A stretch of 64,000 nucleotides of DNA from Prescottella soli (GCF_040024445.1 NZ_CP157276.1:4340001-4404000); one strand, 5' to 3'. Counted from the stretch's first letter, positions 9,567-20,248 are shown. The notes: generated by a model from the sequence alone, not told the origin. Numbers and translations: made by a program.

Positions 9567-10046
9567 TCAGGCGGGGGTGACCCAGACCGTGATGTCGGCG
9601 TGCACCATTTCGGTGCCGGCGCGGTCGGTGATCGAGACGGGGATCGTCAGCTCCGTGCCATCGGTCATCGAACCGAAGTCGGGGACGGTGTCGAGGGTGG
9701 CGCTCGCCCTCAACCGCGACTCGGCCTTCGCGAGGTAACGCACGTTCATCGCCTTGGGGATCCATCGATGCGTCGAGGGCACGGTCGCCTCGGCGAGCAT
9801 GCCCATCGCGATCTCGGCGAGATTGCACGCAGCGATCGCGTGGAACGTCCCGAGGTGGTTGTGCACGCCCCACCATTTGGGGGCCGAAACCTCGCAGCGC
9901 CCGGGCTCCATGCGCTCGACGGTCGGCAGCACCGTCGCGAAGAAGGGGACGCGCGCACACATGCCGATGGAGAACAGCGAACGGCCGAATCTGTTGGCGG
10001 GCAACTTCTGCCAGCTTCGGTAGGTGGCGGTCGCGGGCGTCGTCAT
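9567..10046 (-). CDS. DUF4442 hotdog-fold protein (thioesterase-like)
   Basis: 159 residues. The pattern 'GVHNHLGTFHAIAACNLAEIAMG' followed by 'WIPKAMNVRYLAKA' and 'VHADITVWVTPA' matches the DUF4442 hotdog family, related to acyl-CoA thioesterases such as PaaI. A role in acyl-CoA hydrolysis is inferred from fold only. The ATG start is placed 11 bases from an inverted-repeat operator-like site at 10057-10070, which suggests TetR-type control. It converges with the MpaB-like gene, 71 bases apart, with no strong terminator between. Confidence 0.78.
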   Translation of the reverse strand: MTTPATATYRSWQKLPANRFGRSLFSIGMCARVPFFATVLPTVERMEPGRCEVSAPKWWGVHNHLGTFHAIAACNLAEIAMGMLAEATVPSTHRWIPKAMNVRYLAKAESRLRASATLDTVPDFGSMTDGTELTIPVSITDRAGTEMVHADITVWVTPA

Positions 10047-10056
10047 GCACTGAATC

Positions 10057-10070
10057 TTACTCTCGAGTAA
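10057..10070. promoter_or_regulatory. Inverted-repeat operator candidate upstream of DUF4442 gene
   Basis: TTACTC and GAGTAA are perfect inverted arms around a two-base centre. The size and A/T-ended form resemble TetR-family operators of lipid-metabolism genes in Mycobacteriales. It lies between the hotdog gene start and the S10 promoter, in a 497-base gene-free stretch (10047-10543). Confidence 0.5.
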
Positions 10071-10133
10071 GTTCGATGGGGCGAAAGTGTGGTGCGCATG
10101 CCCGCTGACCTCGAAGATTTCCCGGGGTGCGAT

Positions 10134-10162
10134 TTGAACTCTCGGGTCCGCTACGGCATACT
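10134..10162 (+). promoter_or_regulatory. Promoter of the S10 ribosomal operon
   Basis: TTGAAC (10134-10139), a 17-base spacer and CATACT (10157-10162) fit the housekeeping sigma consensus of actinobacteria. Transcription would start near 10169, leaving a leader of about 375 bases before rpsJ. Confidence 0.65.
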
Positions 10163-10168
10163 GATCGG

Positions 10169-10543
10169 GTTGCCTTGACTGGGACGCGATCCGTTGCGAC
10201 CCGAGTCGGGCTGGATGAACGTCGAGTATCGGGTCGAAATGCCTGGTCACGGCGATGCAAGACGGAAGCAGTACCCAACGTTTGCGCCCCGTTGCGGGCG
10301 CATCCGGTGCGGTTCTCGCGGCTCCTGGGAAGGGATTTCCGGGGCCCGGGAATGAGCGGCCAGGCGACACGCCCGACCGCGTGGACCGGAGAACCATGAC
10401 AGATGAACAGCGGCAGCGGATCGAGTGATGTCTCGATCGCGAGTGTGTGTTGTTCGTGTCGTGTTTCAGCCGAGGGCTGTGCAGACGAGGTAGTCCCCGG
10501 CTCGTTCGGGTTCTACGAAACGCGGCAAGAAAAGGACACAAGC
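10169..10543 (+). promoter_or_regulatory. Long untranslated leader of the S10 operon
   Basis: No convincing coding sequence is seen here: an open frame runs upstream of rpsJ from 10403, but its N-terminal part has no S10 similarity. A small hairpin (TGCGCCC/GGGCGCA) lies at 10283-10302 and AAAGGA precedes the rpsJ start. In other bacteria the S10 leader binds L4 for autoregulation; whether this one does is unknown. Confidence 0.45.
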
Positions 10544-10849
10544 GTGGCGGGACAGAAGATCCGCATCAGGCTCAAGGCCTATGACCACGAGGCGATCGAC
10601 GCGTCAGCGCGCAAGATCGTCGAGACGGTGACCCGTACCGGGGCCCGCGTGGTCGGCCCGGTGCCGTTGCCTACCGAGAAGAACGTGTACTGCGTCATCC
10701 GCTCGCCGCACAAGTACAAGGACTCGCGCGAGCACTTCGAGATGCGTACTCACAAGCGGCTGATCGACATCCTCGACCCGACGCCGAAGACGGTCGACGC
10801 GCTCATGCGCATCGACCTTCCGGCCAGCGTCGACGTGAACATCCAGTGA
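10544..10849 (+). CDS. rpsJ: 30S ribosomal protein S10
   Basis: 101 residues, the normal length. The sequence begins [16 protein letters not shown] and contains the S10 signature ([20 protein letters not shown]). S10 sits in the head of the 30S subunit and also acts as NusE in transcription antitermination. The GTG was chosen over upstream in-frame codons because it gives the family N-terminus and follows AAAGGA. It is the first gene of the S10 operon, preceded by a long leader, with rplC 28 bases downstream. Confidence 0.98.
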   Translation: MAGQKIRIRLKAYDHEAIDASARKIVETVTRTGARVVGPVPLPTEKNVYCVIRSPHKYKDSREHFEMRTHKRLIDILDPTPKTVDALMRIDLPASVDVNIQ

Positions 10850-10877
10850 GCTTGGGAAGACGCAGCGGAGATATCAA

Positions 10878-11531
10878 ATGACTAATCAGATCAAGGGAAT
10901 CCTGGGCACCAAGCTCGGCATGACCCAGGTCTTCGACGAGAACAACCGGGTCGTCCCGGTCACCGTCGTCAAGGCTGGGCCGAACGTCGTCACCCAGATC
11001 CGTACCGAAGAGCGTGACGGCTACAGCGCCGTGCAGCTGGCGTTCGGCGCCATCGACCCGCGCAAGGTGAACAAGCCCACCTCGGGCCAGTTCGCCAAGG
11101 CCGGCGTCACCCCGCGTCGCCACGTCGTCGAGCTCCGCGTTGCCGACGCCTCCGCGTACGAGGTCGGCCAGGAGCTGACGGCCGAGGTCTTCGAGGACGG
11201 CGCATACGTCGACGTCACCGGCACCAGCAAGGGCAAGGGCTTCGCCGGCACCATGAAGCGTCACGGCTTCGCCGGTCAGGGCGCCTCCCACGGTGCGCAG
11301 GCTGTTCACCGTCGCCCGGGTTCCATCGGTGGCTGCGCCACCCCCGGCCGCGTGTTCAAGGGCATGCGCATGTCGGGCCGCATGGGCTCCGACCGCATCA
11401 CGACGCAGAACCTCTCGGTCCACAAGGTGGACGCCGAGAACGGTCTGCTGCTGATCAAGGGTGCGATCCCCGGCCGCAAGGGCGGCCTCGTGATCGTCAA
11501 GACCGCAGTGAAGGGTGGTGCTTCGGCATGA
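10878..11531 (+). CDS. rplC: 50S ribosomal protein L3
   Basis: 217 residues, full length. '[18 protein letters not shown]' is the L3 N-terminus, and the long loop '[15 protein letters not shown]...GSIG' reaches toward the peptidyl transferase centre. L3 is an early assembly protein binding the 3' end of 23S rRNA. GGAG lies upstream of the ATG, and the stop overlaps the rplD start (ATGA), so the two are translationally coupled. Confidence 0.98.
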   Translation: MTNQIKGILGTKLGMTQVFDENNRVVPVTVVKAGPNVVTQIRTEERDGYSAVQLAFGAIDPRKVNKPTSGQFAKAGVTPRRHVVELRVADASAYEVGQELTAEVFEDGAYVDVTGTSKGKGFAGTMKRHGFAGQGASHGAQAVHRRPGSIGGCATPGRVFKGMRMSGRMGSDRITTQNLSVHKVDAENGLLLIKGAIPGRKGGLVIVKTAVKGGASA

Positions 11532-12193
11532 CCGAGACCGCAACCAAGCTGACCCTCGACGTCAAGGCTGCCGGTGGCAAGACCAACGGCACCGTCGATC
11601 TCCCCTCCGAGATCTTCGACGCGACCGCGAACATCGCTCTGATGCACCAGGTCGTCGTTGCGCAGCTCGCTGCGGCACGTCAGGGCACTCACGCCACCAA
11701 GACCCGCGGCGAGGTCCGCGGCGGTGGCAAGAAGCCGTACCGCCAGAAGGGCACCGGCCGCGCACGTCAGGGCTCGACCCGTGCGCCGCAGTTCGCCGGC
11801 GGTGGCACCGTCCACGGCCCGCAGCCGCGTGACTACTCGCAGCGCACCCCCAAGAAGATGAAGGCCGCCGCTCTCCGTGGCGCCCTCTCCGATCGGGCCC
11901 GCAGCGAGCGCATCCACGTCATCACCGAGCTGGTCGCCGGGCAGGTCCCGTCCACCAAGACGGCGAAGTCGTTCCTGGGCGAGCTGTCCGACCGCAAGAA
12001 GTTCCTGCTGGTCGTCGGCCGCGAGGACATCGCAGCGTGGAAGAGCGTCCAGAACCTGGAAGGCGTGCACCCCATTGCACCCGACCAGCTCAACACCTAC
12101 GACGTGCTCAACAGCGATGACGTCGTGTTCAGCCTCGAGGCTCTGAACACCTTCATCGCGGGCCCGGCCAAGAACGAGGAGGAGAGCAAGTGA
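11528..12193 (+). CDS. rplD: 50S ribosomal protein L4
   Basis: 221 residues. The tunnel loop '[27 protein letters not shown]' is intact; it lines the peptide exit tunnel, where macrolide-resistance changes occur in other bacteria. A short acidic C-terminus ends in NEEESK. In enterobacteria L4 represses its own operon; no evidence either way here. Overlaps of four bases with both rplC and rplW imply coupled translation. Confidence 0.98.
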   Translation: MTETATKLTLDVKAAGGKTNGTVDLPSEIFDATANIALMHQVVVAQLAAARQGTHATKTRGEVRGGGKKPYRQKGTGRARQGSTRAPQFAGGGTVHGPQPRDYSQRTPKKMKAAALRGALSDRARSERIHVITELVAGQVPSTKTAKSFLGELSDRKKFLLVVGREDIAAWKSVQNLEGVHPIAPDQLNTYDVLNSDDVVFSLEALNTFIAGPAKNEEESK

Positions 12194-12495
12194 CCACCAT
12201 CGCCGACCCCCGCGACATCTTGCTGGCCCCGGTCATCTCCGAGAAGTCCTACGGACTGATCGAGGAAGGCACCTACACCTTCCTGGTGCACCCGGACTCG
12301 AACAAGACGCAGATCAAGATTGCCGTCGAGAAGGTCTTCGGCGTCACCGTGACCAGCGTCAACACCGCCAACCGTCAGGGCAAGCGCAAGCGGACCCGCT
12401 TCGGTTACGGCAAGCGCAAGGACACCAAGCGTGCGCTCGTGACCCTCTCGGCCGACAGCAAGCCCATCGAGATCTTCGGAGGCCCGGTCGCGTAA
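12190..12495 (+). CDS. rplW: 50S ribosomal protein L23
   Basis: 101 residues beginning at a GTG that overlaps the rplD stop codon. It contains '[21 protein letters not shown]' and the basic loop '[22 protein letters not shown]'. L23 lies at the exit of the peptide tunnel and is the docking site for trigger factor and SRP. The length is normal for actinobacteria. Confidence 0.98.
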   Translation: MTTIADPRDILLAPVISEKSYGLIEEGTYTFLVHPDSNKTQIKIAVEKVFGVTVTSVNTANRQGKRKRTRFGYGKRKDTKRALVTLSADSKPIEIFGGPVA

Positions 12496-12533
12496 GCGTC
12501 TGGGACTTGACGAGATAGAGGACGAGAAGACTC

Positions 12534-13367
12534 ATGGCAATTCGTAAGTACAAGCCGACTACCCCGGGCCGTCGCGGCTCGAGTGTCTCGGACTTCGCCG
12601 AGATCACTCGGTCGACGCCCGAGAAGTCGCTGGTTCGCCCGCTGCACGGTCGCGGTGGTCGTAACGCCCACGGTCGCATCACCACCCGTCACAAGGGTGG
12701 CGGTCACAAGCGCGCCTACCGGTTGATCGACTTCCGTCGCAACGACAAGGACGGCGTGCCGGCCAAGGTCGCTCACATCGAGTACGACCCCAACCGCACC
12801 GCTCGCATCGCGCTGCTGCACTACGCGGACGGCGAGAAGCGCTACATCATCGCCCCCAAGGGCCTGGTGCAGGGCGCCCCGATCGAGTCCGGCGCAGGCG
12901 CCGACATCAAGCCGGGTAACAACCTGCCGCTGCGCAACATCCCCACCGGTACCACCATCCACGCTGTGGAGCTGCGTCCCGGCGGCGGCGCCAAGATGGC
13001 CCGCTCCGCCGGTGCCAGCATCCAGCTGCTGGGTAAGGAAGGCACCTACGCCACGCTGCGTATGCCGTCCGGTGAGATCCGTCGCGTCGACGTGCGCTGC
13101 CGCGCCACCGTCGGCGAGGTCGGCAACGCCGAGCAGTCGAACATCAACTGGGGCAAGGCCGGCCGCATGCGCTGGAAGGGCGTCCGCCCGACCGTCCGTG
13201 GTGTGGTCATGAACCCCGTCGACCACCCGCACGGTGGTGGTGAGGGCAAGACCTCCGGTGGTCGCCACCCGGTCAGCCCCTGGGGCAAGCCTGAGGGCCG
13301 CACCCGCAAGAACAAGGCGAGCGACAAGCTCATCGTCCGTCGTCGCCGTACCGGCAAGAAGCGCTAG
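12534..13367 (+). CDS. rplB: 50S ribosomal protein L2
   Basis: 277 residues. '[20 protein letters not shown]' starts the protein, and the near-invariant C-terminal motif '[18 protein letters not shown]', with the histidine needed for peptidyl transfer, is intact. L2 bridges the subunits and binds 23S domain IV. A 38-base gap separates it from rplW, and an AGAGGA-type ribosome site lies in that gap. Confidence 0.98.
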   Translation: MAIRKYKPTTPGRRGSSVSDFAEITRSTPEKSLVRPLHGRGGRNAHGRITTRHKGGGHKRAYRLIDFRRNDKDGVPAKVAHIEYDPNRTARIALLHYADGEKRYIIAPKGLVQGAPIESGAGADIKPGNNLPLRNIPTGTTIHAVELRPGGGAKMARSAGASIQLLGKEGTYATLRMPSGEIRRVDVRCRATVGEVGNAEQSNINWGKAGRMRWKGVRPTVRGVVMNPVDHPHGGGEGKTSGGRHPVSPWGKPEGRTRKNKASDKLIVRRRRTGKKR

Positions 13368-13385
13368 TCAAGGAGGGAGTGAAGG

Positions 13386-13663
13386 ATGCCACGCAGCCTG
13401 AAGAAGGGCCCGTTCGTCGATGACCACCTCCTTGCGAAGGTGGACGTGCAGAACGAGAAGGGCACCAAGCAGGTCATCAAGACCTGGAGCCGTCGTTCCA
13501 CGATCATTCCGGACTTCATCGGTCACACGTTTGCCGTCCATGACGGACGCAAGCACGTTCCGGTGTTCGTTTCGGATTCGATGGTTGGCCACAAGCTCGG
13601 AGAGTTTGCACCGACCAGGACGTTCAAGGGCCACATCAAGGACGACCGGAAGAGCAAGCGTCG

Positions 13664-13667
<4 letters not shown>
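13386..13667 (+). CDS. rpsS: 30S ribosomal protein S19
   Basis: 93 residues. '[19 protein letters not shown]' and '[27 protein letters not shown]' are diagnostic. S19 is in the 30S head, contacting the A-site tRNA region and bridging to the 50S. A strong AAGGAGGGA site precedes the ATG. The stop overlaps the rplV start (ATGA). Confidence 0.98.
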
Positions 13668-14865
<1,198 letters not shown>

Positions 14866-14868
14866 CGC

Positions 14869-15285
14869 ATGTTGATCCCACGTCGGGTCAAGCACCGCAA
14901 GCAGCACCACCCGAGCCGTTCGGGTGCCGCCAAGGGCGGGACCCAGGTGGCCTTCGGTGAGTACGGCATCCAGGCTCTCGAGCCGGCCTACATCACCAAC
15001 CGGCAGATCGAGTCCGCTCGTATCGCCATGACCCGGCACATCAAGCGTGGCGGCAAGATCTGGATCAACATCTTCCCGGATCGCCCGCTCACCAAGAAGC
15101 CTGCCGAGACCCGCATGGGTTCCGGTAAGGGTTCGCCGGAGTGGTGGGTCGCGAACATCAAGCCCGGACGGGTCATGTTCGAGATGAGCTACCCGAACGA
15201 GGAGATCGCCCGCGAGGCTCTGCGTCGCGCGATGCACAAGCTCCCGTGCAAGTGCCGGATCGTGACGAGGGAGGAGCAGTTCTGA
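14869..15285 (+). CDS. rplP: 50S ribosomal protein L16
   Basis: 138 residues. '[25 protein letters not shown]' and '[34 protein letters not shown]' are characteristic. L16 organises the A-site tRNA binding region of the 50S. AGAAGGAGG, part of the rpsC 3' end, serves as the ribosome site. The stop overlaps the rpmC start by one base. Confidence 0.98.
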   Translation: MLIPRRVKHRKQHHPSRSGAAKGGTQVAFGEYGIQALEPAYITNRQIESARIAMTRHIKRGGKIWINIFPDRPLTKKPAETRMGSGKGSPEWWVANIKPGRVMFEMSYPNEEIAREALRRAMHKLPCKCRIVTREEQF

Positions 15286-15521
15286 TGGCAACCACCAGCC
15301 CTGCTGCAGAGCTCCGCGAGCTGACCGACGAAGAGTTGGTCACCAAGCTCCGCGAGTCGAAGGAAGAACTGTTCAACCTTCGTTTCCAGATGGCCACCGG
15401 TCAGCTGGACAACAACCGCCGGCTGCGCACGGTCCGTCACGAGATTGCGCGCATCTACACCGTCCTGCGCGAGCGCGAGCTCGGCCTGGCCTCCGGTCCG
15501 GACGCAGGTGACGCGGCATGA
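15285..15521 (+). CDS. rpmC: 50S ribosomal protein L29
   Basis: 78 residues, two long helices: '[27 protein letters not shown]' and '[18 protein letters not shown]'. L29 sits beside L23 at the tunnel exit. The ATG was chosen from the TGATG overlap with rplP; earlier in-frame codons lie inside rplP and give no homology. The stop overlaps the rpsQ start. Confidence 0.97.
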   Translation: MATTSPAAELRELTDEELVTKLRESKEELFNLRFQMATGQLDNNRRLRTVRHEIARIYTVLRERELGLASGPDAGDAA

Positions 15522-15808
15522 GTGAGGATAAGGCAGTGAGCACCAACAGCACCGAAGAGCGCGGCAGCCGCAAGGTCCGCATCGGCTACGTGGTCTCGGA
15601 CAAGATGGAGAAGACCATCGTGGTCGAGCTGGAGGACCGGGTGAAGCACCCGCTCTACGGCAAGATCATCCGACGCACCTCGAAGGTCAAGGCGCACGAC
15701 GAGAACGGCGTCGCCGGCATCGGCGACCGCGTCCAGCTCATGGAGACCCGACCGCTGTCGGCGACCAAGCGCTGGCGTCTGGTCGAGGTCCTCGAGAAGG
15801 CCAAGTAA
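15518..15808 (+). CDS. rpsQ: 30S ribosomal protein S17
   Basis: 96 residues. After a 19-residue actinobacterial N-terminal extension comes '[32 protein letters not shown]', the S17 OB-fold. It binds 16S helix 11 as a primary assembly protein. Last gene of the S10 transcription unit; a hairpin follows at 15832. Confidence 0.97.
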   Translation: MSEDKAVSTNSTEERGSRKVRIGYVVSDKMEKTIVVELEDRVKHPLYGKIIRRTSKVKAHDENGVAGIGDRVQLMETRPLSATKRWRLVEVLEKAK

Positions 15809-15831
15809 GAGCCGAAGAGTGTATCCAGTAC

Positions 15832-15874
15832 GATGGTGGGGTTGCCCTGTGAAAGCAGTGGCAGCCCCACCATC
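15832..15874 (+). terminator. Hairpin between the S10 and spc operons
   Basis: GATGGTGGGGTTGCC pairs with GGCAGCCCCACCATC (15 pairs, one wobble) around a 13-base loop. It lies in the 170-base gap between rpsQ and rplN, so it either ends the S10 transcript, attenuates it, or marks a processing site. No gene is seen in the gap. Confidence 0.7.
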
Positions 15875-15978
15875 GGCGGGTACGGACCGCGCGCGTCGGG
15901 TCGGAAATCTGCCGCGCACGATTTGGTGATTCGCTTGCGAGTCGCCGGGTCGAAACAAGCCAGGTCAAGGAGAAGTTA

Positions 15979-16347
15979 GTGATTCAGCAGGAGTCGCGAC
16001 TGCGCGTCGCCGACAACACGGGTGCCAAGGAGATTCTCTGCATCCGCGTTCTCGGTGGCTCGTCTCGTCGCTACGCCGGGATCGGCGACATCATCGTCGC
16101 CACCGTCAAGGACGCAACCCCGGGTGGAAACGTGAAGAAGGGCGAGGTCGTCAAGGCCGTCGTCGTCCGCACCACCAAGGAGCGTCGCCGTCCGGACGGC
16201 TCGTACATCAAGTTCGACGAGAACGCTGCCGTCATCATCAAGGCGGACAATGATCCGCGCGGCACCCGTATCTTCGGACCCGTCGGTCGTGAGCTGCGCG
16301 AGAAGCGCTTCATGAAGATCGTCTCGCTCGCCCCGGAGGTGCTGTGA
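15979..16347 (+). CDS. rplN: 50S ribosomal protein L14
   Basis: 122 residues, the exact family length. '[28 protein letters not shown]' and '[34 protein letters not shown]' are diagnostic. L14 binds 23S rRNA and is the docking site of the silencing factor RsfS. The GTG start follows AAGGAGA. First gene of the spc operon. Confidence 0.98.
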   Translation: MIQQESRLRVADNTGAKEILCIRVLGGSSRRYAGIGDIIVATVKDATPGGNVKKGEVVKAVVVRTTKERRRPDGSYIKFDENAAVIIKADNDPRGTRIFGPVGRELREKRFMKIVSLAPEVL

Positions 16348-16664
16348 TGAAGGTGCACAAGGGTGACACCGTGCTGGTCGTCTCCGGCAAGGACAAGGGC
16401 GCGAAGGGCAAGGTCATCCAGGCCTACCCCGCGACCGGCAAGGTCCTCGTCGAGGGCGTGAACCGCATCAAGAAGCACACCGCGGTTTCCGCGAACGAGC
16501 GTGGCGCCTCCTCGGGCGGCATCGTGACGCAGGAAGCTCCGATCAACGTCTCGAACGTCATGGTCGTCGACTCCGACGGAAACCCGACTCGCGTCGGCTA
16601 CCGCACGGATGAAGAGACCGGCAAGCGCGTTCGCATTTCCCGGAAGAACGGGAAGGACATCTGA
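16347..16664 (+). CDS. rplX: 50S ribosomal protein L24
   Basis: 105 residues. '[23 protein letters not shown]' is the KOW motif; '[11 protein letters not shown]' follows. L24 starts 50S assembly and lies near the tunnel exit. The ATG overlapping the rplN stop by one base (TGATG) gives the family N-terminus; a GTG one codon upstream is possible but less likely. Confidence 0.97.
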   Translation: MKVHKGDTVLVVSGKDKGAKGKVIQAYPATGKVLVEGVNRIKKHTAVSANERGASSGGIVTQEAPINVSNVMVVDSDGNPTRVGYRTDEETGKRVRISRKNGKDI

Positions 16665-16665
16665 C

Positions 16666-17232
16666 ATGACCTCCACCGAGAACAAGACCCAGCCGCGTCT
16701 GAAGGCCCGCTACCGTGCGGAGATCAAGGACGCGCTGAACGCTGAGTTCGATTACGCGAACGTCATGCAGATCCCCGGCCTGGTCAAGGTCGTCGTGAAC
16801 ATGGGTGTCGGCGACGCCGCCCGTGACGCCAAGCTGATCAACGGTGCGGTCGCCGACCTCACCCTGATCACCGGCCAGAAGCCGGAGATCCGCAAGGCCC
16901 GCAAGTCCATCGCGCAGTTCAAGCTGCGTGAGGGTATGCCGATCGGCGCGCGCGTGACGCTGCGTGGCGACCGCATGTGGGAGTTCCTGGACCGTCTGGT
17001 GTCCATCGCGCTGCCCCGTATCCGCGACTTCCGCGGCCTGTCGGGCAACCAGTTCGACGGCAACGGCAACTACACGTTCGGCCTCAACGAGCAGTCGATG
17101 TTCCACGAGATCGACGTGGACAAGATCGATCGTCCGCGCGGTATGGACATCACCGTCGTGACCACCGCCACCAACAACGAAGAAGGCCGTGCGCTGCTCA
17201 AGCACCTCGGCTTCCCGTTCAAGGAGAACTGA
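16666..17232 (+). CDS. rplE: 50S ribosomal protein L5
   Basis: 188 residues. '[29 protein letters not shown]' and '[29 protein letters not shown]' identify L5, which binds 5S rRNA and the P-site tRNA. The ATG lies one base after the rplX stop; the ribosome site is within the end of rplX (GGGAAGGA). Confidence 0.98.
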   Translation: MTSTENKTQPRLKARYRAEIKDALNAEFDYANVMQIPGLVKVVVNMGVGDAARDAKLINGAVADLTLITGQKPEIRKARKSIAQFKLREGMPIGARVTLRGDRMWEFLDRLVSIALPRIRDFRGLSGNQFDGNGNYTFGLNEQSMFHEIDVDKIDRPRGMDITVVTTATNNEEGRALLKHLGFPFKEN

Positions 17233-17236
17233 GCCC

Positions 17237-17422
17237 ATGGCTAAGAAGGCACTGGTCAACAAGGCCAACAAGAAGCCGAAGTTCGCGGTGCGCGCGTACA
17301 CCCGTTGCCAGAAGTGCGGCCGTCCGCACTCGGTGTTCCGCAAGTTCGGTCTGTGCCGTATCTGCGTTCGCGAGATGGCACACGCCGGCGAGCTGCCGGG
17401 CGTTCACAAGAGCTCCTGGTAA
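17237..17422 (+). CDS. rpsZ: 30S ribosomal protein S14, zinc-binding type Z
   Basis: 61 residues. Two CxxC pairs (C24/C27 and C40/C43) make the zinc ribbon, so this is the short zinc-dependent form rather than the 101-residue zinc-free form used under zinc limitation. S14 is needed for late 30S head assembly. It starts four bases after the rplE stop; GGAG in the rplE tail is its ribosome site. Confidence 0.97.
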   Translation: MAKKALVNKANKKPKFAVRAYTRCQKCGRPHSVFRKFGLCRICVREMAHAGELPGVHKSSW

Positions 17423-17443
17423 GCAGCCGAACAACAAAGACTT

Positions 17444-17465
17444 CCGTTCCACGTCCGTGGAACGG
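17444..17465 (+). terminator. First of two hairpins in the S14-S8 gap
   Basis: CCGTTCCACG and CGTGGAACGG are perfect 10-base arms with a 2-base centre, 21 bases after the rpsZ stop codon. The tight loop would make a very stable but strained hairpin; it could equally be a protein-binding palindrome. Confidence 0.5.
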
Positions 17466-17504
17466 TGAAGGTAAGAACCACTTCGTTGTAGGCCCACGAT
17501 CGGG

Positions 17505-17545
17505 CCGACCCCGCTCCTTCGATACATCGGGGGGAGCGGGGTCGG
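17505..17545 (+). terminator. Second hairpin in the S14-S8 gap
   Basis: CCGACCCCGCTCC pairs perfectly with GGAGCGGGGTCGG across a 15-base loop. It stands 50 bases before rpsH. Read-through must occur or a promoter must follow, because the rest of the spc operon lies downstream. Confidence 0.6.
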
Positions 17546-17594
17546 TACCGGTGTTGCATGGGAACCCCAACGAGAAAGGTGCACAGGTCAACTC

Positions 17595-17993
17595 ATGACC
17601 ATGACTGATCCGATCGCAGACTTCTTGACGCGTCTGCGTAATGCCAACTCGGCGTACCACGACGAGGTGAAGCTGCCGCACTCGAAGATCAAGGCGAACA
17701 TCGCCGAGATCCTCAAGCGTGAGGGCTACATCGCGGACTACCGCACCGAGGATGCCGAGGTCGGCAAGACGCTGATCGTCGACCTCAAGTACGGCCCCAG
17801 CCGCGAGCGTAGCCTCGCCGGCGTCCGCCGTGTTTCCAAGCCCGGTCTGCGCGTGTACGCGAAGTCCACCAACCTGCCCAAGGTCCTGGGCGGCCTCGGC
17901 GTGGCGATCATCTCCACGTCTTCCGGCCTGCTCACCGATCGTCAGGCGGCCAATCAGGGAGTGGGCGGGGAAGTCCTCGCCTACGTCTGGTAA
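17595..17993 (+). CDS. rpsH: 30S ribosomal protein S8
   Basis: 132 residues. '[25 protein letters not shown]' and '[28 protein letters not shown]' are diagnostic. S8 binds the central domain of 16S rRNA; in E. coli it represses the spc operon through an rRNA-like site near rplE. The hairpins before this gene would be one place to look for such a site here. Confidence 0.98.
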   Translation: MTMTDPIADFLTRLRNANSAYHDEVKLPHSKIKANIAEILKREGYIADYRTEDAEVGKTLIVDLKYGPSRERSLAGVRRVSKPGLRVYAKSTNLPKVLGGLGVAIISTSSGLLTDRQAANQGVGGEVLAYVW

Positions 17994-18007
17994 GGGAGGC
18001 CACCAGA

Positions 18008-18547
18008 ATGTCGCGTATTGGAAAGATTCCGGTCGCCGTCCCCGCGGGCGTCGACGTGACCATCTCCGGACAGGACGTCGCGATCAAGGGCCCCAAGGGT
18101 TCGCTGTCGCTGACCGTCTCCGAGCCGATCTCGGTCGTCAAGGGTGAGGACGGTGCCCTGCAGGTCACCCGTCCCGACGACGAGCGTCGCAGCCGCGCGC
18201 TGCACGGTCTGTCGCGCACCCTCGTGCAGAACATGATCGTTGGTGTGACCGCTGGTTACACCACCAAGATGGAGATCCACGGCGTTGGTTACCGTGTGGC
18301 GCTGAAGGGCCAGGACCTCGAGTTCGCGCTCGGCTACAGCCACCCGGTCCCGATCGAGGCTCCGGAGGGCATCACCTTCGCTGTCGAGTCGCCGACCAAG
18401 TTCTCGATCTCCGGCATCGACAAGCAGAAGGTCGGCCAGATCGCGGCCAACATCCGCCGCCTGCGCAAGTCCGACCCGTACAAGGGCAAGGGCATCCGCT
18501 ACGAGGGTGAGCAGGTCCGTCGCAAGGTCGGAAAGACGGGTAAGTGA
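18008..18547 (+). CDS. rplF: 50S ribosomal protein L6
   Basis: 179 residues. '[18 protein letters not shown]' and the C-terminal '[26 protein letters not shown]' are typical. L6 supports the base of the stalk and the sarcin-ricin loop. AAGGGAGG lies ahead of the ATG. Confidence 0.98.
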   Translation: MSRIGKIPVAVPAGVDVTISGQDVAIKGPKGSLSLTVSEPISVVKGEDGALQVTRPDDERRSRALHGLSRTLVQNMIVGVTAGYTTKMEIHGVGYRVALKGQDLEFALGYSHPVPIEAPEGITFAVESPTKFSISGIDKQKVGQIAANIRRLRKSDPYKGKGIRYEGEQVRRKVGKTGK

Positions 18548-18548
18548 T

Positions 18549-18956
18549 ATGAGCCAGACTGCAAACCAGAAAGCCAAGCGGATTCCGCTGGGCAAGGACG
18601 TGTCCACCACGCGTCGTCTGTCGAAGGCGCGTCGTCACTTCCGTCTCCGCAAGAAGGTCTCCGGCACCCCCGAGCGTCCGCGTCTCGTCGTGAACCGCTC
18701 CTCGCGCCACATCCACGTGCAGCTGGTGGACGACCTGGCCGGCAAGACCCTTGCCGCCGCGTCGACCATCGAGGCCGACGTGCGTGCGCTGGACGGCGAC
18801 AAGAAGGCCCGTGGCGCCAAGGTCGGTCAGCTGATCGCCGAGCGCGCCAAGGCTGCCGGCGTGGAGGCCGTGGTCTTCGACCGCGGTGGCCACACCTACA
18901 GCGGCCGCATCGCGGCCCTGGCCGATGCCGCTCGCGAAGGCGGGTTGAAGTTCTGA
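18549..18956 (+). CDS. rplR: 50S ribosomal protein L18
   Basis: 135 residues. '[32 protein letters not shown]' and '[27 protein letters not shown]' identify L18, which with L5 anchors 5S rRNA. The ATG directly follows the rplF stop by one base, so translation is probably coupled. Confidence 0.97.
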   Translation: MSQTANQKAKRIPLGKDVSTTRRLSKARRHFRLRKKVSGTPERPRLVVNRSSRHIHVQLVDDLAGKTLAAASTIEADVRALDGDKKARGAKVGQLIAERAKAAGVEAVVFDRGGHTYSGRIAALADAAREGGLKF

Positions 18957-18987
18957 TGACCAACATTACTAACGGAAGGAATGCCTG

Positions 18988-19626
18988 ATGCCGGGACGTC
19001 AAAGGCGTGACGGCGGAAGCGGACCCGCCGGACAGGGTGGCCCCCAGGGCGACAACCGCGGTGGTCGCGATCGTCGCGACAACCGTCGTGACAACGCTGC
19101 CGAGAAGTCGAACCACATCGAGCGCGTTGTCTCCATCAACCGCGTCTCGAAGGTCGTCAAGGGCGGTCGTCGCTTCAGCTTCACCGCTCTCGTGATCGTG
19201 GGCGACGGCAACGGACTCGTCGGCGTCGGCTACGGCAAGGCCAAGGAAGTTCCCGCGGCCATCCAGAAGGGCGTCGAGGAGGCTCGCAAGAGCTTCTTCC
19301 GTGTGCCGCTCATCGGCAGCACCATCACCCACCCGGTTCAGGGCGAGGCGGCGGCCGGTGTCGTCATGCTGCGTCCGGCCAGCCCGGGTACCGGTGTGAT
19401 CGCCGGTGGCGCGGTGCGTGCCGTGCTCGAGTGCGCGGGCGTCTCCGACATCCTCGCCAAGTCGCTCGGTAGCGACAACGCGATCAACGTTGTGCACGCG
19501 ACGGTTGCCGCCCTCAAGGGTCTGCAGCGTCCGGAAGAGGTTGCAGCCCGTCGTGGCCTGCCCCTCGAGGACGTGGCCCCGGCCGGCATGCTGCGCGCTC
19601 GCGCACAGGCTGGGAGCGTGAAGTAA
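18988..19626 (+). CDS. rpsE: 30S ribosomal protein S5
   Basis: 212 residues. A glycine/arginine/aspartate-rich N-terminal extension of about 40 residues is followed by '[41 protein letters not shown]', the double-stranded RNA-binding fold. S5 affects decoding accuracy and mRNA unwinding. GGAAGGA precedes the ATG; the stop overlaps rpmD by one base. Confidence 0.98.
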   Translation: MPGRQRRDGGSGPAGQGGPQGDNRGGRDRRDNRRDNAAEKSNHIERVVSINRVSKVVKGGRRFSFTALVIVGDGNGLVGVGYGKAKEVPAAIQKGVEEARKSFFRVPLIGSTITHPVQGEAAAGVVMLRPASPGTGVIAGGAVRAVLECAGVSDILAKSLGSDNAINVVHATVAALKGLQRPEEVAARRGLPLEDVAPAGMLRARAQAGSVK

Positions 19627-19805
19627 TGGCACAGCTCAAGGTCACCCAGGTCAAGAGCACCATCGGTTCGAAGCAGAACCAGCGGGACAGCATGCGCACC
19701 CTCGGACTGAAGGGCATCCGTCAGTCCGTCGTCCGCGAGGACAACGCGCAGAACCGTGGTCTGATCAACGTGGTGCGCCACCTCGTCACGGTTGAGGAGG
19801 TCTAA
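19626..19805 (+). CDS. rpmD: 50S ribosomal protein L30
   Basis: 59 residues starting [20 protein letters not shown], with '[15 protein letters not shown]' in the middle. L30 is a small 50S protein missing from some bacteria but kept in actinobacteria. The ATG overlaps the rpsE stop (TAATG). rplO starts two bases after its stop. Confidence 0.97.
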   Translation: MAQLKVTQVKSTIGSKQNQRDSMRTLGLKGIRQSVVREDNAQNRGLINVVRHLVTVEEV

Positions 19806-19807
19806 CC

Positions 19808-20248
19808 ATGACCATCAAGTTGCACCACCTGCGCCCCGCGCCCGGTGCCAAGACCGACAAGACTCGCGTCGGTCGCGGTGAGGGCTCGAAGGGTAAGACC
19901 GCTGGTCGCGGCACCAAGGGCACCAAGGCACGTAAGAACGTGTCGGCTGCCTTCGAGGGTGGACAGATGCCGCTGCACATGCGTCTGCCCAAGCTCAAGG
20001 GCTTCAAGAACGCGTTCCGCACCGAGTACCAGGTCGTCAACGTCGGCGACATCGCTCGTCTGTTCCCCGAGGGTGGACAGATCGGCGTTGCCGAGCTGGT
20101 TGCCGCGGGCGCGGTTCGCAAGAACCAGCTCGTGAAGGTTCTCGCCGAGGGCGACATCGCGGTTGCCGTCCAGGTCACCGCGAACAAGTTCTCGGGCGCC
20201 GCCAAGGAGAAGATCGCCGCTGCCGGTGGTACCACCACCGAGCTGTGA
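19808..20248 (+). CDS. rplO: 50S ribosomal protein L15
   Basis: 146 residues. '[34 protein letters not shown]' and '[20 protein letters not shown]' are characteristic. L15 is a late assembly protein. GAGGAGG at the rpmD end is its ribosome site. Last gene before a strong hairpin. Confidence 0.98.
   Translation: MTIKLHHLRPAPGAKTDKTRVGRGEGSKGKTAGRGTKGTKARKNVSAAFEGGQMPLHMRLPKLKGFKNAFRTEYQVVNVGDIARLFPEGGQIGVAELVAAGAVRKNQLVKVLAEGDIAVAVQVTANKFSGAAKEKIAAAGGTTTEL

Noticed and set aside
10403-10543. N-terminal extension of rpsJ
   Set aside because: S10 has a fixed length of about 101 residues and the GTG at 10544 has a ribosome site; the extension shows no similarity.
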